From positions 124,001 to 188,000 of the forward strand of contig NZ_JACHJJ010000006.1 in assembly GCF_014203605.1 (NCBI RefSeq): a stretch of 64,000 nt of DNA, read 5' to 3'. A program made the position numbers and the translations under genes. Below the pieces are notes generated by a model. The model worked only from the letters and a program-made list of their open reading frames with translations, made no database searches and was not told the DNA's origin. The DNA comes from Thiemannella venezuelensis (lineage in GTDB: Bacteria; Actinomycetota; Actinomycetes; Streptosporangiales; Streptosporangiaceae). Each line of letters starts with the position of its first letter. Position 1 is the first letter of the stretch. Shown here one piece after another: positions 55,556 through 62,851 of this stretch.

Positions 55556-57025
55556 GTGGACAGGCCTGCGGAGATGTTCGACCGGGAATACGAATGGTCG
55601 GAGCTGACGCGGTTCGTCCGCTACCCGGGGCCCGAGGCGACGCTGGGGGTGGTGTCCGGCCGGCGGCGACAGGGCAAGACCTTCCTGCTGGACGCGGTCT
55701 GCCGGGCGGCGGGCGGGTTCTACTTCGCCGCGACCGAGGCGGGCGAGGCCGAGTCCCTGCACCAGTTCGGCACGGCGCTCGCCCGCCATCTCGGAGAACC
55801 GGTCCCCCGCAGGTTCGCGCACTGGGACGAGGCCGTCGAGGTCCTCATGACGATCGCGACCTCCGGGCCGACGCCGGTGGTCATCGACGAGTTCCCCTAC
55901 CTGGCCAAGGTCTCCCCGCACCTTCCCTCCCTGATCCAGCGGGCCCTCGGCCCCCAGGGGCGGCGGCAGGGCGGCGCCGTACGGCTGCTGCTGTGCGGAT
56001 CGGCCCTGTCCTTCATGGGCTCGCTGCTCGCCGGGACGGCACCGCTCCGCGGCCGGGCGAGCCTGGAGCTGGTCGTCCCCACCCTCGACTACCGGCTGGC
56101 CCGGGAGTTCTGGGAGATCGGCGACCCGGCCCTGGCGCTGCTCGTCAACGCCGTCGTCGGCGGCACCCCCGCCTACCGACGGGAGTTCACCCTCGGCGAC
56201 ACCCCCGCCGGCATCGAGGACTTCGGGCCGTGGGTGGTCAGGAACGCGCTCAACCCCGGCCGGCCCCTCTTCCGAGAGGCCCGGTTCCTCCTTGCGGAGG
56301 AGCCCGAACTCCGCGACACCGCCCTGTACCACGGGGTCCTGTCGGCGGTCGCGGGCGGCAACCACACGAGAGGCGGAATCGCCGGCTACCTGGGCCGCAA
56401 GTCCACCGACCTGGGCCATGCCCTGACGATCCTGGAGGACGTCGGGATGATCACCCGGGATCCGGACGCGTTCCACGGCAAACGCTCCGCCTACCGCATC
56501 ACCGAGCCCATCCTCGCCTTCTACCACGCGATCATGCGTCCGGAGTGGACCGACCTGGAACGTCCCGGTTATGCCGTCCAGGTCTGGGAGCGCTCGCAGG
56601 AGGCGTTCCGGAGCAGGGTCCTGGGTCCGCATTTCGAACATCTCGCCCGCACCTGGACCCGCTGGCACGCCGACGCCGGGACCCTCGGCGGGCTGCGCAC
56701 CCGTGTCGCCTCCGGCGTCCTGCCCGATCCGGCCGCCAAGACCGGTCACGAGATCGACGTCGTCGTCTTCGGGCGCGACGGCGAGGGCAGGGAGAGCATC
56801 CTCGCGATCGGGGAGGCCAAGTACGGCGACGTCATCGGCCGCGGTCATCTGGAACGCCTTGAGCGCCTCCGCGAGCTGCTCGTCCGCCGCGACGCCCGGG
56901 CCGCCGCCGGCACCCGGCTGCTGCTGTTCAGCGTGGCCGGGTTCATGCCCGAGCTCCGGGAGGCCGCCCGGACCCGCGAGGATCTGCAGCTCGTCGACCT
57001 CGACCGCCTCTACGGAGGATCCTGA
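55556..57025 (+). CDS. ATPase with C-terminal DUF234 PD-(D/E)xK nuclease-like domain
   Basis: A 489-residue protein of the Arch_ATPase/DUF234 group. Residues 1-230 are an AAA/STAND-type ATPase: Walker A GRRRQGKTFLL (about 36) and Walker B PVVIDEFPY. The middle (about 290-370) has a winged helix (GGIAGYLGRKSTDLGHALTILEDVGMI), and about 385-470 is DUF234 with nuclease-like EIDVVVF...IGEAKYG, i.e. D and E-x-K. The role is unknown; stress or mobile-element functions have been proposed for the group. It begins at GTG 55556 after GAGGAGGAG and has its own palindromic promoter. Confidence 0.88.
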   Translation: MDRPAEMFDREYEWSELTRFVRYPGPEATLGVVSGRRRQGKTFLLDAVCRAAGGFYFAATEAGEAESLHQFGTALARHLGEPVPRRFAHWDEAVEVLMTIATSGPTPVVIDEFPYLAKVSPHLPSLIQRALGPQGRRQGGAVRLLLCGSALSFMGSLLAGTAPLRGRASLELVVPTLDYRLAREFWEIGDPALALLVNAVVGGTPAYRREFTLGDTPAGIEDFGPWVVRNALNPGRPLFREARFLLAEEPELRDTALYHGVLSAVAGGNHTRGGIAGYLGRKSTDLGHALTILEDVGMITRDPDAFHGKRSAYRITEPILAFYHAIMRPEWTDLERPGYAVQVWERSQEAFRSRVLGPHFEHLARTWTRWHADAGTLGGLRTRVASGVLPDPAAKTGHEIDVVVFGRDGEGRESILAIGEAKYGDVIGRGHLERLERLRELLVRRDARAAAGTRLLLFSVAGFMPELREAARTREDLQLVDLDRLYGGS

Positions 57026-57121
57026 GCACTCCATCGGCGGACGCCCGTGGCGGCGCGGCGGGCGTTCTGGTGTACTGCGTGCGGACCGGCATGCATCCCC
57101 ATCCGGAGAAGCGGAGTCCCC

Positions 57122-57508
57122 ATGACCGAACGGACGCTCACCGACGAGCTGTACGAAGCCGAGCGGCGGCTGCAGGCGGCGCAGCTCGCCGGGGACGTCG
57201 AGGAGCTGGACCGGCTGCTCGACGAGAGGCTCGTCTTCACCGGCCCGCCGGACGGACGTCTCCACACCGGGGCCAAGCGGCTCGACCTGCACAACCACCG
57301 CTCGCGGACGCAGGTCATGACCAAGGTCGCCGAGGAGGAGCTCACCGTGCTCGTCGCGGGGACCACCGGCGTCACCTGCTTCCTCGGCACGCTGGAGGGC
57401 GCGTTCGCGGGCGAGCCGTTCGCCGGTCGGCTGCGCTACACCCGAACCTGGATCCACACCCCCGAGTACGGCTGGCGCATCCTGGCCGTCCACGCCGGCC
57501 CGGCGTGA
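57122..57508 (+). CDS. DUF4440 / SnoaL-like protein
   Basis: A 128-residue NTF2-like protein: LYEAERRLQAAQLAGDVEELDRLLDERLVFTGPPDG and RYTRTWIHTPEYGWRILAVHAG fit DUF4440. Family members have varied or no enzymatic activity. It lies 96 bp after the ATPase gene on the same strand. The ATG at 57122 is the family start. Confidence 0.85.
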   Translation: MTERTLTDELYEAERRLQAAQLAGDVEELDRLLDERLVFTGPPDGRLHTGAKRLDLHNHRSRTQVMTKVAEEELTVLVAGTTGVTCFLGTLEGAFAGEPFAGRLRYTRTWIHTPEYGWRILAVHAGPA

Positions 57509-57671
57509 CGGGAGCGGTCTCCCCGCCGGAGGCGCGGTGGGCTCCGGCCGGCCGGTGCCCACCGCTTCCGCGCGGAGCTCCCGGAGCGTCGGATGCGTCC
57601 GTGCGCAGAGGAATGATCTGTCGCGCGGGACCCATGGGGAGTGCGTCCCCGCGCTGATAGTTTGACTGGTC

Positions 57672-59180
57672 ATGGTGCGATTGCGGATGCTCCCCGCTGA
57701 GGACGACCGCGCCGGGGAGATCCCCGCGTTCGCCTGGCGGGGTGTCGCGGCCGTCTCCGCCGTACTCTTCGCCGTGCTGCTGGCCCTCAGCCCGTGGTAC
57801 GGCTACCACCGCGACGAGCTCTACTTCCGCATGCTCGGCGAGCAGCCGGCCTGGGGGTACGTCGACCAGCCCCCGCTGACGCCGCTGCTGGCCCGGGCGG
57901 CGATCGCGCTGTTCGGTGACACGGTGACGGCGATCCGGGTGCCCGCCGCGTTGAGCGCCGCGGTCCTGGTCGTGCTGGTGGCGCTGCTCGCCCGGGAGCT
58001 GGGCGGCGGCCGTACGGCGCAGCGGCTCGCCGCGGCGGGCATCGCCGCCGGCGCGTTCACCCTCGTCGCCGGGCACAGCCTGCTGACGCTCAGCGCGGAC
58101 ATGCCGCTGTGGGCCGCGGCGATCCTGTTCGTCCTGCGGGCACTGCTCCGCGGGGACGGGCGGTGGTGGCTCGCCGCCGGGGCGGTGATCGGGCTGGCGA
58201 CCTACAACAGGCACCTCATTGCGCTGCTGGTCATCGGACTCGCCGCGGGCCTGCTCGCGACCGGCCCCCGGGAGGTGCTGCGCGGCCGGTGGCTCTGGGC
58301 CGGTGCCCTGCTCGCGGTCGTGCTGGCCCTGCCGAACCTGCTCTACCAGGTCGCGAACGGCTGGCCGCAGCTGGAGATGGCCGCCGCCCTCGGGGAGGAC
58401 AAGGGCGCGGAGTTCCGGGCGCTGTTCGTCCCCCTGCAGATCATGCTGTTCGGCCCGGTGGCGGCGGTCGTCGGCGCGGTCGGCTGGGTGCGGCTCTGGC
58501 GGGACCGGCGGGTGCGCGCGCTCTCCGTGGCCTACCCGGTGGCGGCGGCGCTGACGCTGCTCAGCGGCGGCCGGTTCGACTACACGGCGGGCCTGATCCT
58601 GCTGCTGTTCGCGGCGGGCTGCGTGAGCACCGAGGCATGGGCGGCGGGGCGCGGGGGCCGGCTGCGGAACGTCGCGCTCGCGCTGGCCGCCAACGGCGCC
58701 CTCTCCGCGGTGGTCGCCCTGCCGCTGGTCCCGGTGGCGGCGCTGAGCTCCACGCCCGTCCCGTCCATGAACGAGGTCGCGCGCGAGTCGGTCGGCTGGC
58801 CGGAGTTCGCCTCACAGGTCGCGGCGGTCGTGCGGGCGCTGCCTCCCGGGGACCGGGCCCGGGCCGTGCTCCTGGCCGGGAGCTACGGCGAGGCGGGGAT
58901 GCTGCACCGCACCGCCGCGCAGTACGGCCTGCCGCCGGTGTACAGCGGGCACAACCAGCTCCACCTGTACGGCCCGCCGCCGGAGGCGGCTGCGGTCGCG
59001 GTCGCGGTCAAGATCCCGCGCAGGCTCCTGGGGAGGGTGTTCGGCGACTGCGCGGAGGCGGGCCGGACCGGTAACCGCGCCGGCGTCGAGAACGAGGCCC
59101 AGGACCTGCCGATCTTCGTCTGCCGGGAGCGGAAGGAGCCGTGGCGCACGGCGTGGCCCCGCTTCCAGCACTACAGCTGA
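57672..59180 (+). CDS. Membrane glycosyltransferase, GT39/ArnT-like
   Basis: A 502-residue polytopic protein with about 10-11 hydrophobic segments. The first extracytoplasmic loop has GYHRDELYFRMLGEQPAWGYVDQPPLTP, with the acidic pair and aromatic/proline pattern of PMT_2 enzymes, which use polyprenyl-phosphate sugars. Target (protein, lipid or polymer) unknown. Its end overlaps the GH1 gene's end by 10 bp, convergently. Confidence 0.87.
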   Translation: MVRLRMLPAEDDRAGEIPAFAWRGVAAVSAVLFAVLLALSPWYGYHRDELYFRMLGEQPAWGYVDQPPLTPLLARAAIALFGDTVTAIRVPAALSAAVLVVLVALLARELGGGRTAQRLAAAGIAAGAFTLVAGHSLLTLSADMPLWAAAILFVLRALLRGDGRWWLAAGAVIGLATYNRHLIALLVIGLAAGLLATGPREVLRGRWLWAGALLAVVLALPNLLYQVANGWPQLEMAAALGEDKGAEFRALFVPLQIMLFGPVAAVVGAVGWVRLWRDRRVRALSVAYPVAAALTLLSGGRFDYTAGLILLLFAAGCVSTEAWAAGRGGRLRNVALALAANGALSAVVALPLVPVAALSSTPVPSMNEVARESVGWPEFASQVAAVVRALPPGDRARAVLLAGSYGEAGMLHRTAAQYGLPPVYSGHNQLHLYGPPPEAAAVAVAVKIPRRLLGRVFGDCAEAGRTGNRAGVENEAQDLPIFVCRERKEPWRTAWPRFQHYS

Positions 59181-60484
59181 GGCGCCGCCCCGGCGATGCG
59201 CTCCCTGAACCAGTGGTAGGAGGCCTTGGGGGTGCGCTTCTGGGTGGCGAAGTCGACGTGGACCAGGCCGAAGCGCTGGTGGTAGCCCTCGGCCCACTCG
59301 AAGTTGTCCAGCAGGGACCAGACGTAGTAGCCGCGCACGTCCACGCCCTCGGCCGCGGCCTGCTCGACGGCCCTGATGTGGCCGTCGAGGTAGGCGATCC
59401 GGGCCTGGTCGTCGACGGTCCCGTCCGGGCCGGTCTCGTCGGGCTGGGAGCAGCCGTTCTCGGTGATGTAGACCGGGGGCAGGGCGTCGCCGTACCGGGC
59501 CTTCAGGCCGGTCAGCAGCTCGCGCAGGCCGTCGGGGACGACGGGCCAGCCGAAGGCGGTGACCGGGTGGCCGGTGATCCCCGCGTCGGTGAACGGCAGG
59601 CCGTCCCCGGTGGGGGCGGCGATCCGGGTGGGGTTGTAGTAGTTGATCCCGAGGCCGTCGAGCGGGGCGGAGATCAGTTCGAGGTCGCCGTCGCGCACGC
59701 AGTCGAGCGCGGTGCCGTACGGCGCGAGGTCCGGGTAGCTCCCGAGCAGGACCGGGTCGTTGAACAGGCGGTTGTGCAGGATGTCGTAGGCGTCGGCGGC
59801 GGCCAGGTCGGCCGGGTCGGCGGAGGCGGGCCAGACGGGGGTGCAGTTGTTGGTGATGAGCACCTGCCGCGCGCCGTGCGCCCGGAGCGCGGCCGTGGCC
59901 AGGCCGTGCCCGAGGAGCTGGTGGTGGGCGGCCGGCAGGGCGCCGGTGAGCAGGGCCTGGCCGGGGGCGTGCACGCCCATGGCGTAGCCGAAGGCCATGT
60001 GGACGAACGGCTCGTTGAGGGTGATCCACATGGGGACGCGGTCGGCGAGCCGCTCGGCGGCCAGGGCGGCGTAGTCGGCGAGGCGGGAGGCGGTGTCGCG
60101 GGCCAGCCAGCCGCCCTCGTCCTGGAGGGACTGCGGCAGGTCCCAGTGGAAGAGCGTCGCGGCCGGGACGATGCCCTTCTCGCACAGGCCGTCCACCAGC
60201 CGGTCGTAGAAGTCCAGGCCGGCCTGGTTGGCCGGGCCCCTGCCGCCGGGCTGGACCCGCGGCCAGGCGATGGAGAAGCGGTAGGAGCCGACCCCGAGGC
60301 CGGCCATGAGGGCGAGGTCCTCGGGCCAGCGGTGGTAGTGGTCGCAGGCGGCGTCGCCGGTGTGGCCGTCGCGGACGCGGCCGGGTTCGCGGGAGAAGGT
60401 GTCCCAGATGGAGGGGGACCGGCCGTCCTCGGCGACGGCTCCTTCGATCTGGTAGGAGGCGGTAGCCGTACCCCAGAGGAACAT
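59171..60484 (-). CDS. Beta-glucosidase, glycoside hydrolase family 1
   Basis: A 437-residue GH1 enzyme: FLWGTATASYQIEGA at the N-terminus, acid/base Glu in TLNEPFVH (about residue 161) and nucleophile Glu in YITENGCS (about 343), then LLDNFEWAEGY. It has no signal peptide, so it hydrolyses imported cellobiose or aryl-glucosides. It is divergent from a TetR gene with a dyad between them. No sugar transporter is adjacent. Confidence 0.95.
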   Translation of the reverse strand: MFLWGTATASYQIEGAVAEDGRSPSIWDTFSREPGRVRDGHTGDAACDHYHRWPEDLALMAGLGVGSYRFSIAWPRVQPGGRGPANQAGLDFYDRLVDGLCEKGIVPAATLFHWDLPQSLQDEGGWLARDTASRLADYAALAAERLADRVPMWITLNEPFVHMAFGYAMGVHAPGQALLTGALPAAHHQLLGHGLATAALRAHGARQVLITNNCTPVWPASADPADLAAADAYDILHNRLFNDPVLLGSYPDLAPYGTALDCVRDGDLELISAPLDGLGINYYNPTRIAAPTGDGLPFTDAGITGHPVTAFGWPVVPDGLRELLTGLKARYGDALPPVYITENGCSQPDETGPDGTVDDQARIAYLDGHIRAVEQAAAEGVDVRGYYVWSLLDNFEWAEGYHQRFGLVHVDFATQKRTPKASYHWFRERIAGAAPQL

Positions 60485-60502
60485 CCTGACCTCCCAGTTG
60501 TA

Positions 60503-60517
60503 TGAGTACTGCTCATG
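60503..60517. promoter_or_regulatory. Dyad between the GH1 gene and its divergent TetR gene
   Basis: ATGAG-TACTG-CTCAT is a perfect 5-bp inverted repeat 18 bp before the GH1 ATG and 38 bp before the TetR ATG. It is a plausible operator of the TetR protein. Confidence 0.5.
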
Positions 60518-60555
60518 TTAGCCGCTGGGCGGCCTCCGTAGGGGATGATGAAAAG

Positions 60556-61206
60556 ATGACGAATGCCTCCGGGGGAACGCTGCGCCGCCGCCCCGCCCAG
60601 CGCCGCAGCGTGGAACGGGTCGAGCGCATGCTGGACGAGTGCGCGAAGCTGCTGGACGAGGTCGGCTACGAGGCGCTGACCACCAAGGAGGTCGCGCGCC
60701 GCGCGGAGGTGCCGATCGGGACCTTCTACCAGTTCTTCCCCGACAAACACGGCCTGGTGCGCGCGCTGGCCCTGCGGAACCTGGAGGCGTTCCTCGACCG
60801 GATCACCACCAGGCTCTCGACGGACGAGCCGTCCGGCTGGATCGACCTGGCGGACCTGGCGATCGACGAGTTCGTCGCCATGAAGCGCTCCACCCCCGGC
60901 TTCGGAGTCGTCGACTTCGGCGAGGTGCTCGCCGCGCCGGGCGGCCCGGCGCTCAAGGGGACCGACCGCATGCTCGACGCCGCGCTGGAGAACAACATCG
61001 TCGTGGCCGACCGGCTCCGCGCGGTCACCGTGGAACTGCTCGGCGCGCCGGCGGACCCCGCGCTGGACCGGGCGCTGGTCGTCGCGGTCGAGGCCGCCGA
61101 CGCGGTGCTCAAGCTCGCCTTCCGGACCCTTCCGGAGGGCGACCCCGAACTGATCGCCGAATGCAAGCGCCTGGTCCGGCGCTACCTCTCCGACCACCTC
61201 GCGTAG
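60556..61206 (+). CDS. TetR-family regulator
   Basis: A 216-residue protein with a TetR helix-turn-helix at about 18-65 (ALTTKEVARRAEVPIGTFYQFFPDKHGLVRAL) and a divergent C-terminal ligand domain (TetR_C_17-like by pattern). It is divergent from the beta-glucosidase gene and probably regulates it and itself. The ATG at 60556 follows GATGAAAAG; an upstream ATG at 60502 would start inside the dyad. Confidence 0.9.
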   Translation: MTNASGGTLRRRPAQRRSVERVERMLDECAKLLDEVGYEALTTKEVARRAEVPIGTFYQFFPDKHGLVRALALRNLEAFLDRITTRLSTDEPSGWIDLADLAIDEFVAMKRSTPGFGVVDFGEVLAAPGGPALKGTDRMLDAALENNIVVADRLRAVTVELLGAPADPALDRALVVAVEAADAVLKLAFRTLPEGDPELIAECKRLVRRYLSDHLA

Positions 61207-61224
61207 GAGGTCCCGGCGCCGGGC

Positions 61225-62163
61225 TCAGTGGGCGGCGTCCAGGCGGGCCCGCAGCTCGTCGTCGAGCTTGAGGCCGGCGGCCCCGATCGCCTCCTCCAGC
61301 TGGGCGAGGCCGCTCACCCCGACGATCGGGACGACGGCGGGGGAGCCGCCGGTCAGCCAGGCGAGCACCACCTGGTTGGGGGTGGCGCCCAGCTCGGCCG
61401 CGACCTCGCGCAGGACGGCCAGGCGGCGGGTGGTGCCGGGGTGGTCGTAGGCCTCCTCCAGGGGGCGGTCCGCGCGGGTGTAGCCGCCGCTCAGCAGCGT
61501 GCTGTAGGCCCAGAGGGAGACCTCCGGCTCCTGCCGCAGGTAGTCGAGGGTGTCGTCGTTGACCAGCGTGTGCCCGGAGGACTCCAGCGGGACGTCCGGG
61601 CGGGGCCGCAGGTAGGAGTGGCGGAGCTGGAGGTGGGTGTAGGGGGCCCAGCCGTTCGCGCGGGAGACGGCCCGGGCCCGTTCGAGCCGCCAGGCCGGGA
61701 GGTTGCTGGCGCCGATCTCGCGGACCTTGCCCGCCGCGGCCAGCTCGCCGAACGCGCCGAGGGTCTCCTCCAGCGGGACCGACCGGTCCTCGATGTGCGA
61801 CCAGTAGACGTCGATGCGATCGGTCCCCAGCCGCCGCAGACTGCCCTCCGCGGCCGCCGCGATCGTCTTCGCGGAGAGCCCTTCGGCGGAGCCGAGGGTG
61901 CGGTCGCCGGGGACGGTCGGGCGGGCGCCGCACTTGGTGCCCAGCACGATCCGGTCCCGGGCGCCCCGGGAGGCCAGCCAGCGGCCGATCGCCAGCTCGC
62001 TCTCGTCCCCGGTCGCTCCGTCACGCCAGAAGGGGTAGTTGTTGGAGGTGTCCAGCATCGTGCCGCCGGCCTCGGCGAACCGGTCCAGGATCGCGAAGGT
62101 CGTCTGCTCGTCGACGGCGGTGCCGAACGGGATGGTGCCCAGGGCGAAGGGGAGACGTGTCAT
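61225..62163 (-). CDS. Aldo/keto reductase
   Basis: A 312-residue TIM-barrel reductase: GTIPFGTAVDEQTTFAILDRFAEAGGTMLDTSNNYP (catalytic Asp/Tyr), the lysine segment IVLGTKCG, the His in YWSHIED, and a C-terminal NADPH-binding region (VPIVGVSGLAQLEEAI). Reduces an aldehyde or ketone using NADPH. The promoter has a MerR-type 19-bp spacer with a dyad, and the regulator is encoded divergently. ATG 62163. Confidence 0.93.
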   Translation of the reverse strand: MTRLPFALGTIPFGTAVDEQTTFAILDRFAEAGGTMLDTSNNYPFWRDGATGDESELAIGRWLASRGARDRIVLGTKCGARPTVPGDRTLGSAEGLSAKTIAAAAEGSLRRLGTDRIDVYWSHIEDRSVPLEETLGAFGELAAAGKVREIGASNLPAWRLERARAVSRANGWAPYTHLQLRHSYLRPRPDVPLESSGHTLVNDDTLDYLRQEPEVSLWAYSTLLSGGYTRADRPLEEAYDHPGTTRRLAVLREVAAELGATPNQVVLAWLTGGSPAVVPIVGVSGLAQLEEAIGAAGLKLDDELRARLDAAH

Positions 62164-62181
62164 ACGGCACACCCTGGGAGC

Positions 62182-62201
62182 TGGAGTGGACTCCATGTCA
62201 A
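62182..62201 (-). promoter_or_regulatory. MerR-type promoter/operator of the aldo/keto reductase gene
   Basis: On the reverse strand, TTGACA (62201-62196) is followed by a 19-bp spacer that begins with TGGAGTCCACTCCA (62195-62182), a perfect 6-bp dyad, and then CAGGGT (62176-62171) as a weak -10. A 19-bp spacer with a dyad inside is the hallmark of MerR-activated promoters. Confidence 0.65.
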
Positions 62202-62288
62202 ACCGTCCGCCCCGGACCTTTCCGGCGGAGGTTCCGCGGGGTCTCCCCGGATGCGAGGTCTTCCGGGCGCGGCCGGGGACCGCCCGGC

Positions 62289-62319
62289 TTGACCTGGAGC
62301 CGACTCCAGGTGCGATGCT
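62289..62319 (+). promoter_or_regulatory. MerR-type promoter/operator of the merR gene
   Basis: TTGACC (62289-62294), a 19-bp spacer and GATGCT (62314-62319). The dyad ACCTGGAG (62292-62299) with CTCCAGGT (62304-62311) fills the spacer. The core TGGAGCCGACTCCA matches the aldo/keto reductase dyad at 12 of 14 positions. The predicted start of transcription (about 62326) coincides with the ATG at 62327. Confidence 0.65.
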
Positions 62320-62326
62320 GCCGGGC

Positions 62327-62692
62327 ATGAGTGTGTACACGCCGGGACAGGTGGCCGAGGAGACCGGGTTCAGCCTCGACACTCTGCGCTACTACGAGCG
62401 CATCGGGCTGCTGGAGCCGGTCGGGCGCAACGCCGCGGGCCAGCGCCGCTTCACCCAGGACGACATCGGCTGGCTCGGCATGATCAGGTGCCTGCGGGAC
62501 ACCGGCATGCCGATCGCCGGGATGCTCCGCTTCGCCGAGCTGGTCCGGGCGGGCGAGCACACGGTCCCGGACCGGATCGCGCTCCTGGAGGCCCACGACC
62601 GCCGGGTGGAGGCGCAGGTGGCCAACCTGCGGGAGAAGCAGGCGGCGATCCGCAACAAGATCGGCTACTACCGTTCGGTGGCCGCCGGCTGA
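62327..62692 (+). CDS. MerR-family regulator
   Basis: A 121-residue protein: winged helix YTPGQVAEETGFSLDTLRYYERIGLLEPVGRN at the N-terminus and a coiled dimerisation helix (about 80-115, LLEAHDRRVEAQVANLREKQAAI). Short, with no metal-binding cysteines, so it fits the organic-ligand or stress subgroup (e.g. AKR-linked MerR proteins). It is divergent from an aldo/keto reductase, its likely target. Confidence 0.93.
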   Translation: MSVYTPGQVAEETGFSLDTLRYYERIGLLEPVGRNAAGQRRFTQDDIGWLGMIRCLRDTGMPIAGMLRFAELVRAGEHTVPDRIALLEAHDRRVEAQVANLREKQAAIRNKIGYYRSVAAG

Positions 62693-62851
62693 CCACCGGC
62701 ACCGCCGTGCGGAGCCTGCCCGCCGGTCACCGCGGCACACCGGTCGTCATCGGGCGTCCGCCGTACGGAGGTGTGCGTCTTTGCCCGGGGGCGGGGGTCC
62801 CTTTCCCGGCCGGCTGTTAGACCGGATAGCCGGATCTCAGGGAGGGGGGCC

